In this document: in pieces, positions 1 through 8,749 of the stretch
Layout of the letters: each line of letters opens with the position of its first letter
Position numbering within the stretch: position 1 is the stretch's first letter
DNA from: Bacteroidetes bacterium ADurb.Bin008
GTDB taxonomy: Bacteria; Bacteroidota; Bacteroidia; Bacteroidales; Tenuifilaceae
Length of the DNA: 64,000 nt
Assembly (NCBI GenBank): GCA_002071445.1
Contig: MWFE01000041.1
Location: 1-64,000 of the forward strand
Direction: 5' to 3'
Made by a program: the position numbers and the translations under genes
Notes under the pieces: model-generated
The model's database searches: none
Told to the model about the DNA's origin: nothing
Seen by the model: only the letters and a program-made list of their open reading frames with translations

Positions 1-235
1 GATGAAATTTTAACTCCTTATCTGTTTTTCAATATGCTGATATTGTTTAACTTAATAATTATTTACGGATGAAAACTATGCAACTATTTGATAAAAACCT
101 GTTTTATTTCCTCCAATTGCTCATCTTAATATTCGAACAGAAGAGCATTATCTTAACTATTTCTGATTTCTAAACGTTAATTATTTTAAAAACCTTTATA
201 TTGTCATACATTGCGATATAATATTTAATTAAGCA
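1..235. other. AT-rich region upstream of rtcB
   Basis: No open frame with plausible coding character is visible here. The stretch is very AT-rich and presumably holds the rtcB promoter. I found no convincing TAnnTTTG box at a good distance and no RNA-like structure. Confidence 0.5.
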
Positions 236-1696
236 GTGAAAAAGGCGAAATTATCCAATAAAGAGTTACGAACGTTAGGATTTTCGAATCCCGAAGCGCT
301 TTTGCTAATTAGCCGCGAAGCCAACAGGCTGCTTAAGAAAAGGCTTTTAAGTAAAATAGATTTGTTGCAAGCATTGCGTGAAATGCTCGATAATCCTCAA
401 TCGAATCAGTGGAAAGGTAGTCCTTTGTTGGAATTAAGCGAATTGGTAAAATCGGTATCCACAACCTTACTGCCCGAACCGTTGAGCATTGGGGATACGA
501 AACAGGTCTCTTTGAATCAACAGCCATTGCCCTATACGGTATTCGGCAAAGATAAAATAGAGGCTGGGGCCATTGGGCAAATGGACAGGGCTATGAGTCT
601 GCCCATTTCCATATCCGGAGCATTAATGCCCGATGCTCATGAGGGCTACGGGTTACCCATTGGCGGAGTACTGGCAACCCAAGAGAATGTGGTTATTCCA
701 TACGCCGTTGGCGTTGACATTGCCTGCAGGATGTGCATGTCAGTTTACAGTTTGCCTTCGGCTCAAATTGACAACAAAAGGAACAACCTCAGCGAGTTGC
801 TTGTCAGACACACCATCTTCGGCGTGGGAGCCAAGAATAAGGAGCACGTGGATCCCTCTCTTTTCGATAGGAAGGAGTGGAGCTCAACACGGTTTATCAA
901 AGCAAATCGTGATCTGGCTTTCAGCCAGTTGGGAACTTCGGGAGCGGGCAACCACTTTGTGGAGTGGGGAGAATTAAAGGTTTTGGTTGATGCTCCTGAC
1001 ATAAATCTTCCCGTTGGCGATTACCTTGCCTTGCTTTCCCATTCCGGTTCAAGGGGATTTGGGAACGAGGTGGCAAGCCATTATTCCAAGATAGCCATGA
1101 GCAGGATTGCTTTGCCGAAGGAGGCAAGGCATTTGGCATGGCTTGAATTGAATTCTGAGGAAGGTCAGGAGTATTGGATTGCCATGAATTTGGCAGGAGA
1201 ATACGCTGCGGCAAATCACAGGGAGATACATGCGAAGATAGCCCGTGGGATGGGTGTATCACCGATGAGTACCATTGAAAACCACCATAATTTTGCATGG
1301 AAAGAGAAATTGCCCAATGGCAAGATGGCCGTAATTCATAGGAAAGGGGCTACGCCCGCAGGGAAAGGCGATATAGGAATAATCCCTGGATCGATGACAC
1401 ACCCGGGATTTATTGTAAGGGGAAAGGGCAATCCAGAGTCGTTGAATTCAGCATCGCATGGAGCAGGGCGCAGTATGTCGCGGGCACAAGCATTGAGGCT
1501 TTTTACCTGGAACGATTTGGAGGATGTGCTGAAAAAGCACAGAGTTGAACTCCTTGGCGGCGATATTGATGAGATACCCATGGCATATAAGGATATAGAG
1601 ATGGTTATGGACCTTCAAAAAGATCTGGTTGAGGTTTTGGCCATTTTTCAACCTCGCATCGTGCGCATGGCCGATGCAGACAGAAGGAGACGTTAG
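236..1696 (+). CDS. rtcB: RtcB family RNA-splicing ligase
   Basis: GTP- and Mn-dependent RNA ligase that joins 2',3'-cyclic phosphate (or 3'-phosphate) ends to 5'-OH ends; cytoplasmic, with a role in tRNA splicing or RNA repair. Visible family motifs: DAHEGYGLPIGG (133-144), the metal-binding Asp/Cys pair in VGVDIAC (D161, C164), GNHF (239-242), HSGSRG (269-274), HNFAW (351-355) and HGAGR (408-412), whose His is the guanylylated residue in the family. At 486 aa it is longer than E. coli RtcB (about 408 aa), mostly through an N-terminal extension of roughly 80 residues. The start is GTG at 236; no Shine-Dalgarno is visible, which is normal for this phylum. It stands alone: no archease, RtcA or RtcR is nearby, and there is no clear link to the purine genes that follow. 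Confidence 0.93.
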   Translation: MKKAKLSNKELRTLGFSNPEALLLISREANRLLKKRLLSKIDLLQALREMLDNPQSNQWKGSPLLELSELVKSVSTTLLPEPLSIGDTKQVSLNQQPLPYTVFGKDKIEAGAIGQMDRAMSLPISISGALMPDAHEGYGLPIGGVLATQENVVIPYAVGVDIACRMCMSVYSLPSAQIDNKRNNLSELLVRHTIFGVGAKNKEHVDPSLFDRKEWSSTRFIKANRDLAFSQLGTSGAGNHFVEWGELKVLVDAPDINLPVGDYLALLSHSGSRGFGNEVASHYSKIAMSRIALPKEARHLAWLELNSEEGQEYWIAMNLAGEYAAANHREIHAKIARGMGVSPMSTIENHHNFAWKEKLPNGKMAVIHRKGATPAGKGDIGIIPGSMTHPGFIVRGKGNPESLNSASHGAGRSMSRAQALRLFTWNDLEDVLKKHRVELLGGDIDEIPMAYKDIEMVMDLQKDLVEVLAIFQPRIVRMADADRRRR

Positions 1697-1913
1697 GGTG
1701 CCGCAACGTTATCAACAGAATCGCTGAAGTGCGCACCGGACTCGCAACTGAACTTCAGTAATAAAACCGAACAGGAGTATTGCCCGACATCCTAGCGTGA
1801 GAGATTTTTCCAGCCGATAAGTGTATTTGAGGCATTGCTATAAAAACCTTTTTATAAATCATCCATCTTAGAGCTTATTTCCATATATTAGCACCTCGGC
1901 AAACTCATTTAAT

Positions 1914-4900
1914 ATGGATTCAGGCAAATTTTATCCGTTAACCCTAAGGCATTTGCTTAAACTAATCCTCAAGCAGTACGAGGAGTTTGATCATGTCTTC
2001 GGAATTCCAAAGAAATTTTTCTTCTCTCCCCGGCTGGGGGCACCATTGCAAATGAATAGGTTTGGACAAAGGCTACAAACGCCCATCGGCGTAGCGGCCG
2101 GACCCCATACACAATTGGCACAGAATATAGTTGCGGCTTGGTTGATGGGATCCAGTTTTATCGAACTTAAAACCGTTCAAACCTTAGATGAACTGCATAT
2201 ATCGAAACCCTGTATTGATATGCAGGACGAAGGGTATAACTGCGAGTGGTCGCAGGAGTTGAAAATACATGAGTCGTTCAATCAGTATCTGGATGCTTGG
2301 ATTTTGATTCATATTCTGAAAGATTTGATGCATATGGGCGATACGCCTGATTTGGGAGTGGTTTTCAATATGAGCGTTGGGTACAACATGGAAGGAATAC
2401 TCAGGGATAATATGCAGTGGTTTTTTAACAAGATGAACGATGCCTCTGCCGAAATAGCTCAAAGGCTTGATAGCATCAAAGATATTTACCCTCAGGCCTT
2501 TAATCTAAGTATAAACCCACAAATATCGGACAATGTCACTCTTTCCACCATGCACGGATGCCCACCGGATGAGATTGAAAAGATTGGGCATTACCTGATG
2601 AAAGAGAAAAGCCTTAATACGGTAATTAAGTTAAATCCAACGTTGATAGGCAGAGATAGGCTTTGGGAAATACTTAACCGATCAGGTTTCGCAACGCGGG
2701 TTCCTGAGAGTGCCTTTGACCATGATTTGAAATATGATGATGCTGTAGAGATCATTAAAAGGTTGAGTCAAACTGCCAATGAGTGTAATTTGAGGTTTGG
2801 GATAAAGTTGACCAATACCTTGGAATGTGAAAACCACAAGCAGGTATTCCCCCCCAACGAAACCATGATGTACATGAGTGGCAGGGCGTTGCATCCCATA
2901 TCAGTGAATCTTGCCGCAAAATTGCAGAACGATTTCGAGGGCACTCTGAATATCTCTTTTTGCGGCGGTGCCGATGCTTGCAATATTTCAGATCTGGTTT
3001 CGTGTGGATTTAGCCCTATTACCGTTTGCTCCGATATTTTGAAACCCGGGGGATATGGTCTTTTTGGTCAGTATGTGGAGGAATTAAGGCAAAGATTTGA
3101 TGATTGCGCTGCCCGAAATATTGATGATTTTATTATTAAAAGGAGTAAGGAAAGAACGGATGATGTACAAAAATGCGCTTTAATCAATCTGAACAGGTAT
3201 GCCGATAAGGTGCTGGACAACAAACGGTATCGAAAGAACCATATCCATGAGCCCAGCATAAAGACTTCTCGCCCCTTAGGTTTCTTCGACTGTATTCATG
3301 CCCCCTGTGTGGATACTTGCCCAACCAGCCAGGATATTCCCGGATATATATACTACACCTCGCAGGGCAATTTAAGTAAGGCCGGTGATATAATATTGCA
3401 AACCAATCCGTTTCCTTACACAATGGGTTTGATTTGCGACCACTTATGCCAAACAAAATGCACCCGGATTAACTACGATCAGCCCGTGATGATCAGGGAG
3501 ATTAAACGTTATGTTGCTGAAACTGCCATACTGAACGAAGTGTCGAAAATCCCCAAACCACAGCAGATGGAAAATCGCAAGGAGGTTGCCATTATTGGTG
3601 CCGGACCATCGGGACTATCGTGCGCTTACTTCCTGGCCATTGCCGGCTTTTCGGTGAGCATATACGAGGCCAAGCTCCGTTCCGGGGGGATGGCATCAAG
3701 CGTTATCCCGGTTTTCCGGCTGACCGACAGGGCATTACAAAATGATGTAAAAAGGTTGGAAGAATTGGGCGTTAAAGTGTATCATCAGTATGAGGTGAAT
3801 GAGTCAAACTTTCAACTTATTAAGAAGCAGAGTGACTATGTTTACATTGCTGTAGGTGCTCAAAGATCGGCCAAACTTAACATTGACGGGAGCAGAGCCA
3901 GAGGAGTAGTTGACCCGTTAGTTTTTTTGGAAGAAGTGAAGAGGGGTAGGGTTGAAGAATATGGCAACCGCATTGCCATTATTGGTGGCGGCAATACCGC
4001 CATGGATGCAGCCCGCACTGCCTACCGTATGGTGGGAAACATGGGCAAGGTTTACATTGTATATAGACGTACTATAAAACAAATGCCTGCCGATATTGAA
4101 GAAATACGTGCTGCGCAGGATGAGGGCATCGAGGTTATGGAGTTAACCGCTCCAGAGAGAATTAATACTCATAATAATAGGGTGGTTTCCATTACGTGCT
4201 CCCGCATGAGGCTGGGGGCAAAGGATGTTGACGGCAGGGAAAGGCCCGAAAAAATTCCGAATACTGAGTTCGAATTGGAGGTGGATGTCGTTATTCCCGC
4301 CATTGGGCAGGAATTTGCATTTGACATTGGCAATAATGAGGAATTAAAGAGCAGTGCAGGGGATTATGAAACTCAAATGCCCAACGTTTTCATTGGTGGG
4401 GATGCCTTGCGTGGCGCATCCACCGCCATCAATGCCATTGGTGATGGCCGCAAGGTGGCTCAAATAATTATTGATAGAGAAGGGGTAAACTATAACACTG
4501 TACCTGAGAATGTTCGGAAACCCATGAACTATAACTGGCATTACGGGAAACGGGTCAGGAAAGTGCAGGCTGTTAAATTACCTGAGCTATCACCATCGGC
4601 ACGGAAAAATTTTAACCTTGTAGTATCCACTTTATCAGAGGATGATGTTATCGAGGAGGCCAACCGTTGCCTTCTGTGCGATGAGTTTTGCAGTGTATGC
4701 ACCACGGTTTGCCCCAATATGGCAAACTACACCTATTTGGTTAATCCTGCGAGTTACACAATTCAGAATGCTGTGGCACGGGGTAATAACAAAGTAACTG
4801 TTGAGAAAGAGGGGGTCTTTGCAATAGCCCAAACGTACCAGATTCTGAATATTGGCAATTTCTGCAACGAATGTGGCAATTGCACCACTTTCTGCCCAAG

Positions 4901-5225
4901 TAGTGGTGATCCCTATAGGGATAAACCAAGAGTTTTTCTTACTCAATCTTCATTCGATGCAGTTAATGACGGGTATTTTATGATCAATGGCGAAAACGAG
5001 CCTCAAATTCTCTGTAAGAAATCCGGACAGCTAAGCAAATTGAGCAGAATAGGTGAGAATTATATTTTTAGCAACGAAGATGTGGAGGCTGAATTGTATG
5101 GCGATTCTCTCAAAATCAAAAATGTAAATTTTAAAAAAGAGAATGTGTCCGAATTTACCAATCGACAGGCTGTGGAAATGAGCATTTTTATGCAGGGCCT
5201 CCAACAGCTGGTCTTTGACGATTAG
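1914..5225 (+). CDS. ygfK: YgfK-type multidomain Fe-S flavoprotein oxidoreductase
   Basis: Large redox protein annotated in the family as a putative selenate reductase subunit and now tied to anaerobic urate/purine breakdown in gut bacteria. Order of parts: an N-terminal dihydroorotate-dehydrogenase-like barrel (about 1-400); a cysteine-rich segment like the glutamate synthase small subunit beginning with CIHAPCVDTC (from 460) and CDHLCQTKC; an FAD/NAD-binding pair with IIGAGPSGLSCA (560-571) and IIGGGNTAMDAA (689-700); and C-terminal ferredoxin-like cysteine clusters CLLCDEFCSVC (from 919) and CNECGNCTTFC (from 984). At 1103 aa it is somewhat longer than E. coli YgfK (about 1030). It lies opposite to the other purine genes and ends 3 bp from the hydA stop. 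A likely role, by inference, is shuttling electrons between NAD(P)H and the molybdenum hydroxylase or a dihydro-intermediate. Confidence 0.92.
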   Translation: MDSGKFYPLTLRHLLKLILKQYEEFDHVFGIPKKFFFSPRLGAPLQMNRFGQRLQTPIGVAAGPHTQLAQNIVAAWLMGSSFIELKTVQTLDELHISKPCIDMQDEGYNCEWSQELKIHESFNQYLDAWILIHILKDLMHMGDTPDLGVVFNMSVGYNMEGILRDNMQWFFNKMNDASAEIAQRLDSIKDIYPQAFNLSINPQISDNVTLSTMHGCPPDEIEKIGHYLMKEKSLNTVIKLNPTLIGRDRLWEILNRSGFATRVPESAFDHDLKYDDAVEIIKRLSQTANECNLRFGIKLTNTLECENHKQVFPPNETMMYMSGRALHPISVNLAAKLQNDFEGTLNISFCGGADACNISDLVSCGFSPITVCSDILKPGGYGLFGQYVEELRQRFDDCAARNIDDFIIKRSKERTDDVQKCALINLNRYADKVLDNKRYRKNHIHEPSIKTSRPLGFFDCIHAPCVDTCPTSQDIPGYIYYTSQGNLSKAGDIILQTNPFPYTMGLICDHLCQTKCTRINYDQPVMIREIKRYVAETAILNEVSKIPKPQQMENRKEVAIIGAGPSGLSCAYFLAIAGFSVSIYEAKLRSGGMASSVIPVFRLTDRALQNDVKRLEELGVKVYHQYEVNESNFQLIKKQSDYVYIAVGAQRSAKLNIDGSRARGVVDPLVFLEEVKRGRVEEYGNRIAIIGGGNTAMDAARTAYRMVGNMGKVYIVYRRTIKQMPADIEEIRAAQDEGIEVMELTAPERINTHNNRVVSITCSRMRLGAKDVDGRERPEKIPNTEFELEVDVVIPAIGQEFAFDIGNNEELKSSAGDYETQMPNVFIGGDALRGASTAINAIGDGRKVAQIIIDREGVNYNTVPENVRKPMNYNWHYGKRVRKVQAVKLPELSPSARKNFNLVVSTLSEDDVIEEANRCLLCDEFCSVCTTVCPNMANYTYLVNPASYTIQNAVARGNNKVTVEKEGVFAIAQTYQILNIGNFCNECGNCTTFCPSSGDPYRDKPRVFLTQSSFDAVNDGYFMINGENEPQILCKKSGQLSKLSRIGENYIFSNEDVEAELYGDSLKIKNVNFKKENVSEFTNRQAVEMSIFMQGLQQLVFDD

Positions 5226-5228
5226 AGG

Positions 5229-6590
5229 TTACCTATACCGTTTTAATAGTTGTCCTTGTCTATTTGTGATTAACCTGCCATTTTCCAGTGCTATCTCACC
5301 GTTGACTAACACAGTTTCAGGAATTCCAACGGTTTTAAAACCCTCATAAATATTGATGTCTGCATTGGAGTGGTGATGTGCTGCAAGTATTTTGCCCTTT
5401 ATGTCGGGATTCCAAATAACCAAATCGGCATCGGAGCCTACAGCAATCTCCCCTTTTTGAGGGTATAGTCCAAATAGTTTGGCCGGTTGGGTTGAGGTAA
5501 GATCAACCAATTGGGAAGGGGTAATTCGTTGCGCTATAACACCGTAGGTGTACAGTAATTCCAGCCGATGTTCTACTCCACCTGCGCCGCCGGGAATTTT
5601 TCTGAAATCATCCTGTCCATATTCTTTTTGCCTTTGGGTAAAAGGGCAGTGATCGGTGCCGACGGTTTGTACAATTCCGTGGTCTATGGCTCTCCAAAGC
5701 GCATCATTATCGTTTTGCTTGCGCAAAGGTGGGCTAAGCACGTATTTAGCTGTTGCTTCGAATGTGCCATTGTATGCGGTATCGTTCAAAAGTAGATACT
5801 GTGGACATGTTTCGGCATATACCCTTTGCCCCCTTTTCTGAGCCTTTTGAATATGTTCCAACGATTTAGCTGTTGATACGTGTACTATGTAAATTGGGCA
5901 TTTAGCCGTTTCGGACATTGCAATTATTTGCTCAACGGCATCGCTTTCCGTTTTCGGCGGACGTGAAAGGGCATGATACAACGGAGTTGTACAACCATAG
6001 TTGTACAATTGGTTGCGTAGAAACTCAATTTCGTCTCCCATTTCAGCATGTACTGTAGCCATTCCACCCGCTTTGGCCACTGCGTTCAGCACCTTTTTCA
6101 GGGCGTCATCGTTAAGCCCGATGGAAGATTTGTATGCCATGTAAACTTTGAAAGAGGTGAATCCCAGATTAACGCAATCATTTATCTCCTGTTCCGTGGT
6201 TGCATTCCACTCCACAGGGCTTACATGGAATGTATGGTCAATCAGCGAATTTTTAGACTCGTCAATTCTATGGTTTAAAGCTTCAACCAGCGATTGCCCC
6301 CGTTCTGGCGTAACAAAATCAATGAAAGTTGTGGTACCACCAAAAATTGCAGCTTTTGAACCGGTATAAAAATCGTCGGCCGAAAAGCCGGCCGGTGAGG
6401 GTAAATGAAAATGTACATGGGGATCGATACCTCCGGGAAAAATGAACCTGTTGCTTGCATCTATTATCCTGCGGGGGGTGGCATCAATATTTTTCTCAAT
6501 GGAAATAATTATCCCGTTACCGATGAGAATATCGGCTTTATGTGCGTGAGTTGATGTAACCACCGTTGCATTTTTAATGAGCAAGTCCAT
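5229..6590 (-). CDS. hydA: Dihydropyrimidinase / D-hydantoinase (HydA/HyuA)
   Basis: Cyclic amidohydrolase that opens hydantoin or dihydropyrimidine-type rings, one of the seven proteins of the anaerobic urate/purine breakdown set. The binuclear metal site is complete: HVH (H58, H60), the lysine expected to be carboxylated in FKVYM (K148), VHAE (H181), VHVS (H237) and GTDHCPF (D313). Length of 453 aa is normal (E. coli HyuA is 461). It is the last gene of a minus-strand run, 30 bp after the YgjV-GNAT gene and downstream of ssnA. Its stop lies 3 bp from the ygfK stop, so the two transcripts must overlap or terminate within each other. The start ATG at 6590 begins right at the metal-dependent hydrolase fold. 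Confidence 0.93.
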   Translation of the reverse strand: MDLLIKNATVVTSTHAHKADILIGNGIIISIEKNIDATPRRIIDASNRFIFPGGIDPHVHFHLPSPAGFSADDFYTGSKAAIFGGTTTFIDFVTPERGQSLVEALNHRIDESKNSLIDHTFHVSPVEWNATTEQEINDCVNLGFTSFKVYMAYKSSIGLNDDALKKVLNAVAKAGGMATVHAEMGDEIEFLRNQLYNYGCTTPLYHALSRPPKTESDAVEQIIAMSETAKCPIYIVHVSTAKSLEHIQKAQKRGQRVYAETCPQYLLLNDTAYNGTFEATAKYVLSPPLRKQNDNDALWRAIDHGIVQTVGTDHCPFTQRQKEYGQDDFRKIPGGAGGVEHRLELLYTYGVIAQRITPSQLVDLTSTQPAKLFGLYPQKGEIAVGSDADLVIWNPDIKGKILAAHHHSNADINIYEGFKTVGIPETVLVNGEIALENGRLITNRQGQLLKRYR

Positions 6591-6620
6591 TGGAAGCGTC
6601 GTTATTAAGTAGAAAAAGAG

Positions 6621-7247
6621 TTAAACGATTAAATTCTTTTGGAGCATCCCGTTTTCATTCTCGGTAAATCCAAGTTTTCTCAGATAGTTATCGTGCTTCT
6701 CGCTGCTTTTATGGGCAAGCGCCATGGTGAAACCACATTCTATAAATTTATGACTCAGGTAGTTGTAAACAAATTTTCCATTCTTAAAATCACGGTATTC
6801 GGGTATTACATAATCCAATCCCACTTTAAGGATATTGCCATCAACTCGATGGGCAAGGAAAACACCGGCTACAGCCATATTCCGCAGAATAAGGAAACTA
6901 ACGGTATTCAGTTCGGGCTTATAGTCAAAACCGGGAAAAAATTTTTGGATATCCCTGTGATGGAACGAGATGAAACGGATTAAATACCGATTGTCGTTTC
7001 GAACTTCCAGTATCTCGAAAACTTCTTTCTTTGAGAAGATGTCGTAGATGTAGTAAACATCGACACATACTATAAGGGAGTTAAGGATACCAACGGGAAA
7101 TGCCCCGATAATAAAACCGTAGGTTGCAAAAAGGCTGGCTCCCACCAGGTTGATTATCCTGAATTTAACAATTGAACTCATGGCCATGGAAATGGCTATG
7201 ATGACCGATGCGGTGTAGCCAATCCACTCAAGAACAGATATATTCAT
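6621..7247 (-). CDS. YgjV-like membrane domain fused to a GNAT-like domain
   Basis: The N-terminal 75 residues are strongly hydrophobic, with about three membrane segments (starting near 5, 30 and 50), and resemble the YgjV inner-membrane family. Residues 80-208 look like a GNAT acyltransferase fold: a central VDGNILKVGLDYVIPEYRD strand-helix region and a C-terminal YLRKLGFTENENGM, which is typical of the GNAT end (a Y-x-K-x-GF motif). The usual acetyl-CoA loop (Q/R-x-x-G-x-G/A) is degenerate here (RDFKNGK), so activity is uncertain. It sits between ssnA (65 bp upstream) and hydA (30 bp downstream) on the same strand, so it is probably co-transcribed with them. Its function is unknown; a role in purine use is only suggested by position. 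Confidence 0.7.
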   Translation of the reverse strand: MNISVLEWIGYTASVIIAISMAMSSIVKFRIINLVGASLFATYGFIIGAFPVGILNSLIVCVDVYYIYDIFSKKEVFEILEVRNDNRYLIRFISFHHRDIQKFFPGFDYKPELNTVSFLILRNMAVAGVFLAHRVDGNILKVGLDYVIPEYRDFKNGKFVYNYLSHKFIECGFTMALAHKSSEKHDNYLRKLGFTENENGMLQKNLIV

Positions 7248-7312
7248 ACAAATGGCAATTTTTATTATCTATAATTCCTTTACTTACAATGGAGTATAAA
7301 ACACACAATGGC

Positions 7313-8593
7313 CTATAATCTTTTCATCAAATTCCACAGGCGTTTAGCCTGTTCACGCGATTGTGACATGATTTCATCTTCGTCCACGGTAGTCATTTTT
7401 TGGTCTAAGACAATAGCCTTGCCATTGGAAATAACATGTTGAACATGGCTTGCATTTATGCCAAAGATGAAATGTCCGTAAAAGTTATCCCGATTGATTT
7501 CAGTGGGTGGGTTGTAGTTAAGCACTACCAGGTTATTGGCACCATCGCCTCGAAAGCCGTTGTCGGCAAGGTAATGATGGACATTTCTGAAACGCCTGTA
7601 GGCCGTAGCCGGGCTGATTGGATCAAATCGCTGCCCAACAAAGTAAGCCGCTTTGGCACTTTGCAGCATATCGCTGTGCATACCATCGGTTCCTAACATT
7701 ATGTTGTTTCCTAGGCTTTTCCCGCTGAAAAAGCCCACATTGTTATTCAGATTGCTTTCGGTATTCTGAACAATCCTGCAGGGGGAGCTGTGAAGTATTC
7801 TACGTTCTTCATCATCAAGGTGAAGGCAGTGTACCAGTATGGTTTTAGCAGAATTGGTAATACCCGCTTCAGAAAATCTATGTATAACACGCTTTTTATA
7901 CGTTGACTGGCAATGGTTTTGATCGTGCATATCCTCGGCTACATGCACATGGATACCGGAATTGAAACGTTGCATTAAATCCGTGGCCTGTTTCAACGTT
8001 TCATCACCAACGGTGAATGAGGCGTGAAGGCCAACCAATCCCTGATGGGTTTTCAGATATTCCTCGGTAGCCGTTAAGCCCTGACGGGCTTTGTCCATGC
8101 CATCGCGATCGGTTATCTCGTAGCACAGCAGGTGGCTAAGTCCAACCCTTTCGAAAGCCTTTGCCATTACCTCCAGCGACCAATGAATGAATGAGGGCGA
8201 TGCATGGTGGTCGATGATAAAAGTAGAACCAGCTTTGGCGCAACTTATGGCAGTGACCAGGGCGCTCAACTCCACAGTATCCCTATCGAGGCACTTATCC
8301 AGCGTCCACCATACATACTTTAAAATTTCGTAGAAATTTTCGGGCTGTTTCCGGGGGGCAGGCATTCCTCTGGCCATGGCCGAATAAGCGTGGTGGTGTC
8401 CAACGGCAAATGCTTTGGTAACCAATTTCCCATGGCAATCAATTTGTTGGTAATCAGCGATACTGCTTAATGTTTTCAAATCGTCCACCAGGTGGATGGA
8501 CTTATTGATTCCCTCATCAACAACGATGTTTGTATGGAAAAACTCCAGGGATTCCCAATCGACATATGTGGCATTACGTAGTAGAACAGGCAT
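7313..8593 (-). CDS. ssnA: SsnA-type amidohydrolase
   Basis: Member of the TRZ/ATZ (guanine deaminase / chlorohydrolase-like) amidohydrolases, named SsnA in the purine/selenium-linked clusters. It is expected to hydrolyse or deaminate a ring-derived amidine intermediate in the cytoplasm. Metal ligands are visible: HHH (66-68), HVHVAED (H215, H217), H255 in VHCLHLDDEE and D303 in LGTDGMHSD. At 426 aa it is close to E. coli SsnA (442). It is the first gene of the ssnA - YgjV/GNAT - hydA run; 156 bp upstream lies the end of the SpoIIE gene with its own terminator, so ssnA should have its own promoter. Assignment as SsnA rests on motif pattern plus neighbours. Confidence 0.9.
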   Translation of the reverse strand: MPVLLRNATYVDWESLEFFHTNIVVDEGINKSIHLVDDLKTLSSIADYQQIDCHGKLVTKAFAVGHHHAYSAMARGMPAPRKQPENFYEILKYVWWTLDKCLDRDTVELSALVTAISCAKAGSTFIIDHHASPSFIHWSLEVMAKAFERVGLSHLLCYEITDRDGMDKARQGLTATEEYLKTHQGLVGLHASFTVGDETLKQATDLMQRFNSGIHVHVAEDMHDQNHCQSTYKKRVIHRFSEAGITNSAKTILVHCLHLDDEERRILHSSPCRIVQNTESNLNNNVGFFSGKSLGNNIMLGTDGMHSDMLQSAKAAYFVGQRFDPISPATAYRRFRNVHHYLADNGFRGDGANNLVVLNYNPPTEINRDNFYGHFIFGINASHVQHVISNGKAIVLDQKMTTVDEDEIMSQSREQAKRLWNLMKRL

Positions 8594-8661
8594 CTCTATT
8601 TCTTATGGTTATCATTCAGCGTGGAACAATGATCTGTGTTTTTTGCAGAAGTAAAAGTAGG

Positions 8662-8692
8662 ATAAAAATGCCAATCCATGAATTTTGGCATT
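8662..8692 (-). terminator. Intrinsic terminator after the SpoIIE phosphatase gene
   Basis: An 8-bp perfect stem (AATGCCAA, 8667-8674, with TTGGCATT, 8685-8692) encloses a 10-nt loop. Read on the minus strand it is followed by a T-run (ATTTTTATCC). It sits between the SpoIIE stop at 8750 and ssnA, separating the two transcription units. Confidence 0.7.
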
Positions 8693-8749
8693 ATAAAACC
8701 TGACTAAAGTTATAATGCTTGCAACGTAGAAATATTTATCAGATTAAGT

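Noticed and set aside
1697-1913. Possible RNA gene or riboswitch before ygfK
   Set aside because: Searched by eye for tRNA-like or riboswitch-like folding and molybdenum-cofactor motif features; nothing convincing was found in the 217 bp.
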